Below, piece after piece: positions 1 to 9,503 of a stretch of DNA of 64,000 bases. The position numbers and the translations under genes are program-made. Every line of letters starts with the position of its first letter. Positions within the stretch are counted from its first letter, which is position 1. The stretch comes from Flavobacteriia bacterium. GTDB lineage: Bacteria > Bacteroidota > Bacteroidia > Flavobacteriales > Flavobacteriaceae. Under the pieces are notes generated by a model that saw nothing but the letters and a program-made list of their open reading frames with translations, had not been told where the DNA came from and searched no databases. The DNA lies in assembly GCA_004293165.1 (NCBI GenBank), contig RDYL01000007.1, positions 1-64,000 on the forward strand, in the 5' to 3' direction.

Positions 1-89
1 TTGTCTTTTTAAAATGTACTGTATTTAAAAATGATTATTTTCCAGAAGATTTAGTCAAAACAGCCTATATTAGAGCTAATAAATTATAG
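1..89 (+). CDS. C-terminal end of an unidentified protein (partial)
   Basis: An open frame enters from the left edge and ends at a TAG at 87-89. The visible tail is about 28 residues and ends KTAYIRANKL. It is too short to assign to a family, and the start lies outside the window. The call rests only on the open frame and its ordinary composition. Confidence 0.4.
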   Translation, partial: VFLKCTVFKNDYFPEDLVKTAYIRANKL

Positions 90-163
90 TTAATGTATGC
101 TCTACATCAAACATAATAGCTGTTTGATAGAAACAAAGATATATTCACAAACAAAAGTTGATA

Positions 164-277
164 ATGAAAAAACTACACCACTTTTTTTTCTTATTACCAG
201 CAGTAACAGGATTGGCACAAACACCGCTCATGCGCGAAACGGTAGCTTCGAGAGCCTCAGGCAACGGTCTAGATTAG
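164..277 (+). pseudogene. orphan signal-peptide ORF, probable gene remnant
   Basis: This 37-codon frame begins MKKLHHFFFLLPAVTGLAQ, a good Sec signal peptide (KK, hydrophobic stretch, AxA-like LAQ site). It stops 18 residues after the predicted cleavage site. The 3' half of the frame lies in one arm of an imperfect inverted repeat (241-339). The likely explanation is an exported-protein gene cut short by insertion or deletion at the repeat. A real small secreted peptide is possible but less likely. No homologue is recognised. Confidence 0.4.
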
Positions 278-339
278 TTCTAATGAAAATTGTAATAAGA
301 GTGGTTTTTGATGGGGGCTGAGGTTCTCGAAGCCACCAT
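241..339. repeat. imperfect inverted repeat, REP/MITE-like
   Basis: Arms at 241-261 and 319-339 are about 21 bases and reverse-complementary with three mismatches (core GCTTCGAGA against TCTCGAAGC). The spacer is about 57 bases. The composition is more GC-rich than the surroundings. It overlaps the truncated signal-peptide ORF at 164-277. Confidence 0.55.
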
Positions 340-391
340 TTAATTGAAGGCAACAACAACAATACCTTTTTGCATTATTTTGATTATAAAA

Positions 392-420
392 AAATCCTCA
401 CAAGTTCTTTGTGAGGATTT
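392..420 (-). terminator. rho-independent terminator of yebC
   Basis: A 12-bp perfect stem (AAATCCTCACAA and its complement, 392-403 and 409-420) with a 5-base loop lies 22 bases past the yebC stop. An A-rich + strand at 387-394 gives the U-tract on the minus transcript. Confidence 0.85.
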
Positions 421-441
421 ACTATATAAGTTAAAAAAGAA

Positions 442-1161
442 TTACTCAGCGCTTTCTTGCATTGTGTGATACACGTTCATTACGTCATCGTCTTCTTCAA
501 TTTTTTCTAATAGTTTTTCAACATCAGCTACTTGGTCTGGTGTTAATTCTTTGGTTATTTGAGGAATTCTTTCAAATCCAGAAGATAAAATTTCTAATCC
601 ACGAGTTTCTAATTCTTTTTGGATGGTTCCAAAGCTTTCAAAAGGAGCGTACATTAAAATGCCGTCTTCATCTGCAAAGATTTCTTCTACGCCAAAATCA
701 ATCATTTCTAATTCTAATTCTTCCACATCTTGTCCTTCTGCTGGAATTCTAAAATTACACGTATGATCAAACATAAATTCAACCGAACCTTGTGTACCAA
801 ACGTTCCGTTGCATTTGTTGAAGTAACTTCTAATGTTAGCAACTGTTCTGTTGTTGTTATCGGTAGCGGTTTCAATTAAAATCGCAATACCGTGAGGTGC
901 ATAGCCTTCAAACAACACTTCTTTAAAGTTAGCCGTGTCTTTATCCGATGCTTTCTTGATAGCGCGTTCTACGTTATCTTTAGGCATATTCGCAGCCTTC
1001 GCATTCTGAATTACAGCTCTTAAACGTGAGTTGGTTTCAGGATTTGGTCCGCCTTCTTTAACGGCCATTACAATATCTTTTCCTATACGTGTAAACGTTT
1101 TAGCCATTGCTGACCAACGTTTCATTTTACGGGCTTTTCTAAATTCAAACGCTCTTCCCAT
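442..1161 (-). CDS. yebC: YebC/PmpR-family DNA-binding/translation factor
   Basis: The 239-residue protein is full length for the YebC/TACO1 family and has its typical N-terminus (MGRAFEFRKARKMKR). The family signatures MAKTFTRIGKDI, LRAVIQNAKAANMPKDNVERAI and the central FEGYAPHGIAIL block are all present. Family members were annotated as transcriptional regulators, and more recent work links them to relief of ribosome stalling on proline-rich tracts. The acidic C-terminus (EKIEEDDDVMNVYH) is normal. It is transcribed alone and followed by a strong terminator. Identification is firm; the cellular role is family knowledge, not visible here. Confidence 0.95.
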   Translation of the reverse strand: MGRAFEFRKARKMKRWSAMAKTFTRIGKDIVMAVKEGGPNPETNSRLRAVIQNAKAANMPKDNVERAIKKASDKDTANFKEVLFEGYAPHGIAILIETATDNNNRTVANIRSYFNKCNGTFGTQGSVEFMFDHTCNFRIPAEGQDVEELELEMIDFGVEEIFADEDGILMYAPFESFGTIQKELETRGLEILSSGFERIPQITKELTPDQVADVEKLLEKIEEDDDVMNVYHTMQESAE

Positions 1162-1369
1162 TTCTATGTAATTTCAATGTTCTTAATTCGTTATTCAATA
1201 TTCACAATTTCGGTGCAAATGTAAAAAATCAAGTTTAATTTTTAAATTTTTGGAACACAGATTATAAAAATTCCAGCAATCAAAAAAATCTTTTATGAAC
1301 TCGTATTCGCAATATCATTTAACTTAAAACTTATATGACTTATATGTTTTAAAATTTAAAAGTGAAACG

Positions 1370-1424
1370 CTCTGTGAATCTCTAAATCAGCACAATCTAA
1401 TTCAAAAATACTCTGCGAATCTCT
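1370..1424. repeat. short direct repeat in the yebC-gcvT gap
   Basis: CTCTGTGAATCTCT (1370-1383) and CTCTGCGAATCTCT (1411-1424) differ at one base. The 279-base gap between gcvT and yebC otherwise shows only AT-rich sequence. Such short degenerate repeats are common between genes in Flavobacterium. Confidence 0.5.
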
Positions 1425-1440
1425 GTGTAATTATACGTGC

Positions 1441-2523
1441 TTATTTTTTGTAAAACGGCATTTTAACCACTTTTGCTTTAATATCTTTATTTCTAATTCT
1501 AATATAAATTTCAGAATCTGGTGTAGCTAAAGCTGTTGGAACATATCCCATTCCAATAGCAATTCCCATAGAAGGTGATTGCGTTCCAGAAGTTACGATT
1601 CCCACTACATTACCATTAGCATCAGCAATTTCATAATCGTGACGAGGAATACCTCTCTCTATCATTTCGAAACCAACTAATTTACGAGCAACACCCGCTT
1701 CTTTTTGTTTTTTCAAGTTTTCAGAATTGGTAAATTCTTTATCGAATTTAGTAATCCATCCTAAACCAGCTTCTAATGGAGAAGTTGTATCGTTGATGTC
1801 GTTTCCATATAAACAGAATCCCATTTCTAAACGTAACGTATCACGCGCTGCTAATCCAATTGGTTTAATTCCAAAAGCGGCTCCAGCTTCAAAAACTTTG
1901 TTCCAAATGTATTCGGCATCTTCATTTTTAAAGTAAATTTCAAATCCTCCTGAACCGGTATAACCTGTAGCTGAAACAATTACATCGCTTTTTCCTGCAA
2001 AATCACCAATTTGGAACGTGTAATATCCCATATTCGTTAAATCGATAGAAGTCAATGATTGCATAGCAGCGGCAGCTTTTGGACCTTGAATAGCTAGTAA
2101 AGAATATCCTTCAGAAAGGTTTTGCATATCCACACCTAAATCATTGTGCGATGCAATCCAATTCCAATCTTTTTCAATATTAGAAGCATTTACTACTAAC
2201 ATATAATGATTGTCAGCAATTTTATAAACGATTAAATCGTCAACAATTCCGCCTTCATTATTTGGTAAACATGAATATTGAGCTTTTCCATCAACTAATT
2301 TAGACGCATCATTTGAAGTTACTTTCTGAATCAAAGCCAACGCATTTTCTCCTTTTAAGAAGAATTCGCCCATGTGAGAAACGTCAAAAACACCAACGCC
2401 ATTTCTAACGATTTCGTGTTCTGCATTTACTCCTTCATATTGCACAGGCATATTGTATCCTGCAAACGGAACCATTTTAGCTCCTAAACTTTCGTGAATG
2501 TGCGTTAACGCTGTATTTTTCAT
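1441..2523 (-). CDS. gcvT: glycine cleavage system T protein (aminomethyltransferase)
   Basis: This 360-residue enzyme transfers the methylene group from the aminomethyl-lipoyl H protein to tetrahydrofolate, releasing ammonia. It has the expected N-terminus ([18 protein letters not shown]), the FDVSHMGE motif, the [11 protein letters not shown] segment containing the folate-site aspartate, and the C-terminal [17 protein letters not shown] block. The length matches the family and the ATG start is well supported by homology at residue 1. The other glycine-cleavage genes are not adjacent, which is usual in this group. Confidence 0.96.
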   Translation of the reverse strand: MKNTALTHIHESLGAKMVPFAGYNMPVQYEGVNAEHEIVRNGVGVFDVSHMGEFFLKGENALALIQKVTSNDASKLVDGKAQYSCLPNNEGGIVDDLIVYKIADNHYMLVVNASNIEKDWNWIASHNDLGVDMQNLSEGYSLLAIQGPKAAAAMQSLTSIDLTNMGYYTFQIGDFAGKSDVIVSATGYTGSGGFEIYFKNEDAEYIWNKVFEAGAAFGIKPIGLAARDTLRLEMGFCLYGNDINDTTSPLEAGLGWITKFDKEFTNSENLKKQKEAGVARKLVGFEMIERGIPRHDYEIADANGNVVGIVTSGTQSPSMGIAIGMGYVPTALATPDSEIYIRIRNKDIKAKVVKMPFYKK

Positions 2524-2688
2524 GATTTGATGTTGTATTATTTGAGAGCGCTAATTTATTGAAAATTCTTAAAAATGCACCCTGATTTCCCTTAAAATTT
2601 AGGAACTATTTATTTTTTGTTAATAATGCTGATAAATCTTGCATTTTAACAATTGTTTGCGGAATTTTGGACTTTTAAAATTAATCAA

Positions 2689-4191
2689 ATGGAAACCACA
2701 CATTATATAAGTTCAGATTTATTGTCTATTGATATGATTAACGAGATTGTTTTTCAAGGAAAACAGTTGGCATTATCAGAGGAAGCTATCGTAAACATTG
2801 AGAAATGTAGAAAGTATTTAGATGATAAAATGAAATCAAATTCCGATCCAATTTACGGCATTAACACTGGTTTTGGTTCGTTATGTAATGTGAAGATTTC
2901 GAATGAAAATTTATCAAAACTGCAAGAGAATTTGGTAAAATCGCACGCTTGCGGAACAGGGGAGGAAGTACCTCATGAAATTGTAAAAATCATGTTGGTA
3001 TTAAAAATCCAATCGTTAAGCTACGGACATTCTGGTGTGCAGTTAGTAACCGTGCAACGTTTGATTGATTTTTACAACAATGATATTTTTCCAGTAATTT
3101 ATACACAAGGTTCGTTAGGTGCTTCGGGCGATTTAGCTCCGTTAGCACATTTATCATTACCATTGTTAGGAGAAGGTGAAGTGTATTTAGATGGTTTCAG
3201 ACAGCCTTCAGCTAAAGTATTAGAGAAATTTGGATGGGAACCAATCGTTTTACAATCGAAAGAAGGTTTAGCATTATTGAACGGAACGCAGTTCATGAGT
3301 GCTTACGGTGTTTATTGCTTGATAAAAGCTGAGAAAATTTCGTATTTAGCCGATGTTATTAGTGCAGTTTCATTAGAAGGTTTTGATGGTAGATTAGAAC
3401 CATTTACTGATTTGATTCATTTAGTTCGTCCGCACAAAGGGCAAATTCAAACGGCTGAAAGAATGCGCGATTTGTTAGAAGATAGCGAAATCATTGCGCA
3501 AGCAAAAGTTCACGTGCAAGATCCATATTCATTTAGATGTATTCCACAAGTGCATGGCGCTTCAAAAGATGCAATTGATTATGTGAAGAAAGTATTCCGT
3601 ACAGAAATTAATTCGGTAACCGATAATCCAAATATTTTCGTAGGAGAAGATTTGATTATTTCGGGAGGAAATTTCCACGGGCAGCCTTTAGCATTAGCAT
3701 TAGATTTCTTAGGAATAGCTTTGTCAGAATTAGGAAGTATTTCGGAAAGAAGAACGTATCAATTGATTTCTGGATTAAGAGGTTTGCCAGCATTTTTAGT
3801 AAACGACCCGGGATTGAATTCAGGTTTCATGATTCCACAATATACAGCGGCAAGCATCGCAAGTCAAAACAAACAATTAGCAACACCAGCAAGTATTGAT
3901 AGTATTGTTTCCTCAAACGGACAAGAAGATCACGTGAGTATGGGTGCCAACGCTGCAACTAAAACGTTGCGTATTGTTGAAAATGTGGAACGTATTTTAG
4001 CTATTGAATTATTAAACGGTTCGCAAGCTTTAGAATTCAGAAGACCTTTACAGTCAAGTGAATTTATTGAAAGCTTTGTAAAATCATACAGAGAGGAAGT
4101 TTCTTTTGTGTCTGAAGACAGAATTTTACATTATGACATTGAAAAATCTATTATATTTTTAAATAGTTTTCAAATAGATATGGAAGAATAA
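2689..4191 (+). CDS. hutH: histidine ammonia-lyase
   Basis: The enzyme deaminates L-histidine to urocanate, the first step of histidine degradation. The MIO-forming triad A145-S146-G147 sits in GSLGASGDLAPLAHLSLPLL. The selectivity segment reads LVKSHACGTG; the SH pair is typical of histidine lyases. Length from METTHY is 500 residues, normal for HutH. A TTG 36 bases upstream would add 12 unlike residues, so the ATG at 2689 is preferred. No hutU, hutI or hutG is nearby. It is monocistronic and ends at a hairpin shared with the convergent gene. A tyrosine-lyase role is less likely. Confidence 0.92.
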   Translation: METTHYISSDLLSIDMINEIVFQGKQLALSEEAIVNIEKCRKYLDDKMKSNSDPIYGINTGFGSLCNVKISNENLSKLQENLVKSHACGTGEEVPHEIVKIMLVLKIQSLSYGHSGVQLVTVQRLIDFYNNDIFPVIYTQGSLGASGDLAPLAHLSLPLLGEGEVYLDGFRQPSAKVLEKFGWEPIVLQSKEGLALLNGTQFMSAYGVYCLIKAEKISYLADVISAVSLEGFDGRLEPFTDLIHLVRPHKGQIQTAERMRDLLEDSEIIAQAKVHVQDPYSFRCIPQVHGASKDAIDYVKKVFRTEINSVTDNPNIFVGEDLIISGGNFHGQPLALALDFLGIALSELGSISERRTYQLISGLRGLPAFLVNDPGLNSGFMIPQYTAASIASQNKQLATPASIDSIVSSNGQEDHVSMGANAATKTLRIVENVERILAIELLNGSQALEFRRPLQSSEFIESFVKSYREEVSFVSEDRILHYDIEKSIIFLNSFQIDMEE

Positions 4192-4210
4192 AAGAATAAA
4201 ATATAATATA

Positions 4211-4237
4211 AAATGCTCAAGATTTTCTTGAGCATTT
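4211..4237. terminator. bidirectional terminator between hutH and the DUF421 gene
   Basis: A perfect 12-bp stem (AAATGCTCAAGA with its complement) and a 3-base loop, flanked by A- and T-rich runs, lies between two convergent stops at 4191 and 4255. Confidence 0.85.
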
Positions 4238-4254
4238 TATATTTAGAGTTAACT

Positions 4255-4770
4255 TTAATTATTCAGTTCACCCAATTTTTTATGCACTTTTCTTTTGTGA
4301 TGTGTTTGTTTTAAATTTTCATTTCCAGAAATAATACTAATATTTCCATCAATTTCAAACATTGCTAATTTCACATCTTTATAATATTCTATTCCGTGTT
4401 CTCGCATAGCTTCTTCTAATTCTTCTGCTGTAATTCCTAATCGTGCAATGGTTTTAAATTCAATCTTTCCATTATGAATTAGAACTTCTGGTTTATCTTG
4501 AACCAATTCTTTAATAAATTTTGATTTCAACATCACTTTCTTAAAAATATAATTGATTAAGAAAAGCGAAAAAGCAGCAATAATTCCTCCATAAAGAGAA
4601 GTATTGGCTCCAACCATTGCATTTTGAACGGAATTACTAATTAGTAAAATTAGAATAACATCGGCAGTATTAAGTTGTGAAAGCTCTTTTTTACCAAATA
4701 TGCGCAATGCAATTATCATAAAAAAATAAACAGCTACACTCCTTAGTGTGATATCAAGATACGCATTCAT
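4255..4770 (-). CDS. DUF421 (YetF/YcaP-type) membrane protein
   Basis: The 171-residue protein has about three N-terminal membrane helices (residues 10-30, 38-55, 60-75), with the family signature ALRIFGKKELSQLNTADVILILLISN between the first two. A soluble C-terminal domain carries LIHNGKI and the GITAEELEEAMREHGI block. This is the standard DUF421 layout; function is not established. The start overlaps the stop of the upstream 60-residue membrane gene by four bases (ATGA), so the two are probably translated together. Confidence 0.88.
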   Translation of the reverse strand: MNAYLDITLRSVAVYFFMIIALRIFGKKELSQLNTADVILILLISNSVQNAMVGANTSLYGGIIAAFSLFLINYIFKKVMLKSKFIKELVQDKPEVLIHNGKIEFKTIARLGITAEELEEAMREHGIEYYKDVKLAMFEIDGNISIISGNENLKQTHHKRKVHKKLGELNN

Positions 4771-4949
4771 TTAGTATTTTTTAGTATAACTACTATTAGG
4801 GTAATAATAGCAATAGCTTCAGTAAGCATTCCAATGATTAGCAAGAAATTAGCTCCAGGCCAATGCATTAATTTAAATAATGCACCAATAATTGTAATAA
4901 TCATTCCCAAAAGAAACAAAACCAACGTAAGTTTATAATGCTTTTTCAT
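4767..4949 (-). CDS. small membrane protein with a GldL-like first hairpin
   Basis: This 60-residue protein is two membrane helices joined by ALFKLMHWPGANF. That linker closely resembles the start of the gliding-motility/T9SS motor protein GldL, which has an ALFKILHW-type segment between its helices, but the GldL cytoplasmic tail is missing. The gene overlaps the DUF421 gene by four bases and follows the RimB-RimK gene by 25 bases, so all three may share a transcript. The resemblance is by eye; function is unknown. Confidence 0.7.
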   Translation of the reverse strand: MKKHYKLTLVLFLLGMIITIIGALFKLMHWPGANFLLIIGMLTEAIAIITLIVVILKNTK

Positions 4950-4974
4950 AATTTATTAAATCTTGAACACTGAA

Positions 4975-6342
4975 CTATTTCCACTTAAAGTTTTTCTCAA
5001 TTGCTTTGATCATTTCACCTGCAATGTCTTTTTGAGTGGCACCTTCAATTCCTTCTAAACCTGGAGATGAATTCACTTCTAATAATAACGGACCTTTTGA
5101 AGAACGAATAATATCAACACCAGCCACTTTTAAATTCATTGCTTTTGCAGCTTTGATGGCAATTCTCTTTTCATCAGGGGTTATTTTAACTACAGAAGCA
5201 GTTCCTCCCATGTGAATATTTGCTCTAAATTCTCCCGGTGCAGCTTCACGTTGCATAGCAGCCACTACTTTGCCATCTACAACAAAGAGTCTCAAGTCTT
5301 TACCATTAGCTTCTTTAATGAATTCTTGAACTAAAATATTAGCGTTTAAACTTTTGAAAGCATTGATAACCGATTCAGCAGCTTTTTTAGTTTCAGCCAA
5401 AACAACTCCTTTTCCTTGTGTTCCTTCTAATAATTTTACGATTAAAGGCGAACCACCAACCATTTTAATTAAATCGTCGGTATCTAAAGGAGAGTTAGCA
5501 AATCCAGTGGTTGGAATATCAACGCCGTTATTTAATAACAATTGTAATGAAAATAATTTATCTCTAGATTGGGTTATTGCTGATGCATTGTTTAATGCAA
5601 AAACTTTTAAAGCTTCAAACTGACGTGTTAAAGCACAACCATAGTAGGTCATACTAGGACGAATTCTAGGAATTACAGCATCAAAATCGTTCAATACTTT
5701 TCCACCACGGTAATGAATTTCGGGTTTTGTAGCATCTAATTTCATATAGCAGTATTTTAAATTTAAGAAATGCATTTCGTGCCCTCTTAATTCGCCTGCT
5801 TCTAAAATTCGTTTGTTACTATATAATTCGGGATTACTTGCTAATAACCCAATTTTCAACCCTTTTTTAGATTCATTGGTTGCGTAGTAATATTCTTTTA
5901 GTTTTTCGGTGGTAGGTTGCCCAAGTAAATAGCGTTGTTCTGGATCAACCAAAACACGACCAGACATTGCTTCGCGTCCTAGTAGCATTCGGAAACCCAT
6001 TGAATCACGATTGGTTAATGTAACTTCGATTTCCCAAGTTTTTCCACCAATCTCTAATTTAGTTTTGATTACATAGCGTTGCTCTCTAAAACCACTAGAA
6101 CTTTTAACGACTCTTTTGTCAATCAAAGGAGCTTCACAATGTATTACCGCCTTTGCATTATTTTGGATAGGGTTGATATCAAACTTCACCCAATTTTCAC
6201 TATCTTTTTCAAACGTGACAATATTGATAGCATGAAGAGCAGAAGTTTTTGCCCCAGAATCAACACGTGCTTTAATAGTTGGAATTCCTAAAGTAGGGAA
6301 GGAACACCATTCTTCGCTACCTACGATAACTTTGTCTAACAT
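4975..6342 (-). CDS. RimB-RimK fusion: retropepsin-like protease plus ATP-grasp glutamate ligase
   Basis: The 455-residue protein has two domains. Residues 1-150 are the RimB/DUF785 'ATP-dependent zinc protease' fold, now known to be retropepsin-like, with the aspartate motif at D28 ([13 protein letters not shown]) and the [12 protein letters not shown] segment. Residues 160-455 are RimK, an ATP-grasp ligase ([55 protein letters not shown]). RimK adds glutamates to a protein tail, classically ribosomal protein S6, and RimB trims them. The fusion places writer and eraser on one chain. It is followed by a GldL-like miniprotein and DUF421. Substrate here is inferred. Confidence 0.9.
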   Translation of the reverse strand: MLDKVIVGSEEWCSFPTLGIPTIKARVDSGAKTSALHAINIVTFEKDSENWVKFDINPIQNNAKAVIHCEAPLIDKRVVKSSSGFREQRYVIKTKLEIGGKTWEIEVTLTNRDSMGFRMLLGREAMSGRVLVDPEQRYLLGQPTTEKLKEYYYATNESKKGLKIGLLASNPELYSNKRILEAGELRGHEMHFLNLKYCYMKLDATKPEIHYRGGKVLNDFDAVIPRIRPSMTYYGCALTRQFEALKVFALNNASAITQSRDKLFSLQLLLNNGVDIPTTGFANSPLDTDDLIKMVGGSPLIVKLLEGTQGKGVVLAETKKAAESVINAFKSLNANILVQEFIKEANGKDLRLFVVDGKVVAAMQREAAPGEFRANIHMGGTASVVKITPDEKRIAIKAAKAMNLKVAGVDIIRSSKGPLLLEVNSSPGLEGIEGATQKDIAGEMIKAIEKNFKWK

Positions 6343-6430
6343 TTTTTAAACGAATAAATTAAAAATCTAATGTAGTATTTTATATTTATAATTTAACTAC
6401 AATTATATGATTTATCTAATAAAAATAATA

Positions 6431-6470
6431 AAAATAAACACTTGTAAATAATTTTACAAGTGTTTATTTT
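6431..6470 (-). terminator. strong terminator after the outer-membrane receptor gene
   Basis: An 18-bp perfect inverted repeat (AAAATAAACACTTGTAAA and complement) with a 4-base loop lies about 100 bases past the stop at 6572. It has A and T tracts on both sides, so it could act on either strand. Confidence 0.85.
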
Positions 6471-6571
6471 TATTGTAACCAATGAAATTTTTAAATAATA
6501 TAAAAATTTAAGCAAATCTAGTTATGAACGAGTCAACTTTTAAGCTTCAACTCATTCTAAAAATTCAAAAA

Positions 6572-9022
6572 TTAGGGTCTTCCCATAAAATCGCCTTCAC
6601 CACCGTTATCATCTCTACGAGGTTGTCTGTCTCTTTCGTTTTTCTGTTTGTTAAAACGGTATGTAAAAGTTACCATCACTTGACGAACTCTCCATTGCAT
6701 TTCACTATAAGAGCTTACTACATTTGGAATATTTGTTTCCATTATTCTTTTTCTTGAATTAAACACATCGCTTATATTTAAAGAAATACTTGCTTTATCT
6801 TTTAAGATATCTTTGCTAAATGCTAAATTCATAGAAGCTACACCTAATGATTTTCCTTGTGCATTGGTTTGTGGGGCATTATAAGTAGCATTAGTTTGCC
6901 AATCGATTTTATAAGGTAATGTAATTTTAGAAGTAATTCTTGTAAACCAAGTAAACGCTACATTATCGAAATTTTGTGAAATGGTATTTCCTAAATAATC
7001 AACATAGCTATAATCACCTTGGGTTTCGCTTCTAAATGTATTGAAGTTACCATTTAATCTCCACCATTTGTATGGTGTATAGTTTAAGTTAAATTCGAAA
7101 CCAGCTCTATATTCTTTAGAAAGGTTAATAGGTGTACTTAAAATAACAGGAACTCCATCTACAAATAAACCTGATTCTTTTCTAATGAATTGAAAAACAT
7201 CATTCGTAATATTGATATATGCAGAAGTATTAAAAGTTAATTTACTCCATTTTTTTAAATAGCCTAAATCGATTGCATCGGTTAATGAAGGGTCAATATC
7301 AGGATTACCTTGGAAGATATTGATGTTACTTGATAACGATGAAACAGGGTTTAAGAAACGGCCTCTAGGACGGTTAATTCTTTTACTGTAACTTAAACTT
7401 ACAGAGCTTGATTCTGAAAATTCATAATTTACAGTAGCCGATGGGAAAAAGTTATTGTATTTTTTGGTGTTGTAATTGTTTAAAGATAAAGAATTTACTT
7501 CAATATGACTGTCTTCAAAACGCAATCCTAAGAAATATGAAAACTTGTTAAATTTAGACCCAAATTGGGTGTAAAAAGCATTTACATTTTCAACATATTC
7601 TAGAGTGTTTGAAAAATTTGATATTGGAGTTACCGCAAAATCAGTTAAATTCTTTTGAAAACTTCCTCTATAACCTGCTTCAAATCGACCACTTTTTCCA
7701 ATTGGAAGTACATAATCGGTTTGTAATAAATTACGTTGTTGTTTGTTTTTATTTGTAGTACCTTGTGTTTCTAATGATGAAGGGTCTCCTATAATCTGAT
7801 CGTAAATCGTTGCATATTCATTTTCTTTATTTTGAGAAAAAGCAAGATCAACGGTTAATTTATGGTCGTCTTTTTTGAATTTTTTTGTAAAGTTTGAAGA
7901 GTATTCCATACTAAATTCATCACTTATTTGATCGTTTAAACGATTTCTTACACCGGTTGGATTATAAGAAGCATCAAAGTAATTGAAATACACATTATCT
8001 GGATTTTTCCCATCATTTTCTCTAAAGGTTAATGCATTGGTCCAAGTTAATGATTTTGATAAATTTAAATCAATTCCAAAGTTAGCGTTGTAACCTTCGC
8101 TAATTCGATCATTCGTTCTTCTTTCTTCAATAAAACGACTTGTTGTTCCATCAGCATTAAAATATTCCGCATCTACCAATGAATTACCTGGGTTATTTCT
8201 GTAATTGTATCCAAAATTTGAAAACAAATTATAGTCGTCACTTTTCTTATTTAAGTTTACACTTGTACCATAAGTTTCAGGATCACCAGCGTTTACCATT
8301 ATAGACCCATTAACACCATTTGCTTTTCCTTTGCGTAAAACAATATTTATGATTCCTCCTCCGCCTTCAGCATCGTATCTAGCAGATGGATTGGTAATTA
8401 CTTCAACTTTTTCAACAGCATCTGCAGGTAAAAGTTTTAAAGCGTCTGCGATGTTAATTCCCGCTAAGCCAGATGGTTTTCCATCAATTAAAATTTTCAC
8501 ACTTTCATTACCTCTTAAAGCAACAGTTCCTTCTGCGTCAACAGTTACAGATGGTACATTATCTAATACATCGCTTACAGTTCCACCTTTGACCATCATG
8601 TCTTTACCAACGTTGTAAACTCTTTTATCTAATTTAATTTCAACAGTTGATTTTTCAGCGATAATGTCAATATCTTTCAATTGAGCCACATCAGCTTCCA
8701 TTTGAATAATTCCTAAATTAGTATCAGTATTAAACTCCTTTTGTGGAATATTTACGTTTTTAAATGAAATATATTCAGCTCTAACATTATAATTTCCAGC
8801 AACAACTTCAAATTTAAAAACACCATTTTGATCAGTAATTCCACCTGAAAGTTGTTTGGTTTTTATATTCTCAAATACAATAGTTGCGTATTCTAAAGGA
8901 AGTTCTGTTCCTTTTTCGATTACTTTTCCAGAAACAGTAATTTTTTTACTTTCTGGTCTTTGTGCAAATGCAGTTAAACTTATAAATAACGTTACTGCAG
9001 CAATAAGAAGTTTTTTGTTCAT
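6572..9022 (-). CDS. TonB-type outer-membrane beta-barrel protein
   Basis: The 816-residue protein has a signal peptide (MKKLLIAAVTLFISLTAFAQ-like, residues 1-21), then a carboxypeptidase-like regulatory domain (about 28-112), a plug domain (about 125-235, with NPSARYDAEGGGGIINIVL) and a long barrel. The whole layout fits the Bacteroidota outer membrane beta-barrel family (PF14905-like), related to TonB-dependent receptors. No SusD partner is adjacent, so the ligand cannot be guessed. The tail is rich in charged and glycine residues (DDNGGEGDF) rather than ending in the usual aromatic residue. It is monocistronic, with a candidate promoter at 9046-9053. Confidence 0.9.
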   Translation of the reverse strand: MNKKLLIAAVTLFISLTAFAQRPESKKITVSGKVIEKGTELPLEYATIVFENIKTKQLSGGITDQNGVFKFEVVAGNYNVRAEYISFKNVNIPQKEFNTDTNLGIIQMEADVAQLKDIDIIAEKSTVEIKLDKRVYNVGKDMMVKGGTVSDVLDNVPSVTVDAEGTVALRGNESVKILIDGKPSGLAGINIADALKLLPADAVEKVEVITNPSARYDAEGGGGIINIVLRKGKANGVNGSIMVNAGDPETYGTSVNLNKKSDDYNLFSNFGYNYRNNPGNSLVDAEYFNADGTTSRFIEERRTNDRISEGYNANFGIDLNLSKSLTWTNALTFRENDGKNPDNVYFNYFDASYNPTGVRNRLNDQISDEFSMEYSSNFTKKFKKDDHKLTVDLAFSQNKENEYATIYDQIIGDPSSLETQGTTNKNKQQRNLLQTDYVLPIGKSGRFEAGYRGSFQKNLTDFAVTPISNFSNTLEYVENVNAFYTQFGSKFNKFSYFLGLRFEDSHIEVNSLSLNNYNTKKYNNFFPSATVNYEFSESSSVSLSYSKRINRPRGRFLNPVSSLSSNINIFQGNPDIDPSLTDAIDLGYLKKWSKLTFNTSAYINITNDVFQFIRKESGLFVDGVPVILSTPINLSKEYRAGFEFNLNYTPYKWWRLNGNFNTFRSETQGDYSYVDYLGNTISQNFDNVAFTWFTRITSKITLPYKIDWQTNATYNAPQTNAQGKSLGVASMNLAFSKDILKDKASISLNISDVFNSRKRIMETNIPNVVSSYSEMQWRVRQVMVTFTYRFNKQKNERDRQPRRDDNGGEGDFMGRP

Positions 9023-9045
9023 AATTGTTTTTTCTAATAAGAATG

Positions 9046-9053
9046 CAAAAGTA
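9046..9053 (-). promoter_or_regulatory. candidate -7 element for the outer-membrane receptor gene
   Basis: The minus strand reads TACTTTTG here, a match to the Bacteroidota -7 consensus TAnnTTTG, 24 bases upstream of the start codon. A clear TTTG at -33 was not found at ideal spacing, so support is partial. Confidence 0.4.
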
Positions 9054-9096
9054 ACTTTTGGTTTAGCCTTACTTTCCTAAATCTTTGTTAAAACTG

Positions 9097-9438
9097 CTAA
9101 ATGATTTTGTAAATGTTTTCAATAGGTCTTCCAATTACAGCATTATTTCCATTAACGATAATTGGACGTTCAATTAATTTTGGATTTTCAAGCATGGCTT
9201 GAATGATTTCTAAATCGCTTAATTCTTTTCCTTTGTAATTATCAATCCAAATACTTTCTTTGGTTCTAACGAGTTCGATAGGGTGTATGTTTAGTTTTTT
9301 GATAACTTCTTCTAACTCAACTTTTGTAAAAGGTTCGTCAAGATATTTTCGTACTTTAAAAGGTTGGTTTAAGTTTTCAATTTCGCCTAAACCTTCTCTT
9401 GATTTTGTGCATCTAGGATTGTGGTAAATAGTTATCAT
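9097..9438 (-). CDS. ArsC/Spx-family protein (arsenate reductase-like)
   Basis: The 113-residue protein begins MITIYHNPRCTKSREGL, the ArsC-family active-site segment with Cys10 and a downstream arginine. It keeps RTKESIWID in the middle and RPIIVNGNNAVIGRP near the end, which carry the conserved arginines. Family members reduce arsenate with glutathione or glutaredoxin, but many standalone copies have unknown thiol roles. The open frame extends upstream to 9495, but homology starts at the ATG at 9438. No ars operon genes are nearby, so arsenate resistance is not supported by context. Confidence 0.85.
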   Translation of the reverse strand: MITIYHNPRCTKSREGLGEIENLNQPFKVRKYLDEPFTKVELEEVIKKLNIHPIELVRTKESIWIDNYKGKELSDLEIIQAMLENPKLIERPIIVNGNNAVIGRPIENIYKII

Positions 9439-9503
9439 ATTTTCTTTTTTACAAAGAAATAAAAAATAGTACTTTAGTGGCAAACTTAAGAACACTAAAA
9501 ATT

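Noticed and set aside
97..321. 74-codon frame on the plus strand
   Set aside because: It overlaps the better signal-peptide frame at 164-277 in another phase and has no plausible start or protein-like composition.
2653..2688. TTG start for hutH
   Set aside because: The extra 12 residues are unlike the family and lie in the promoter region.
2689..4191. Tyrosine ammonia-lyase for pigment synthesis
   Set aside because: The selectivity segment reads SHACGTG as in histidine lyases, and no aryl-polyene or flexirubin genes are nearby.
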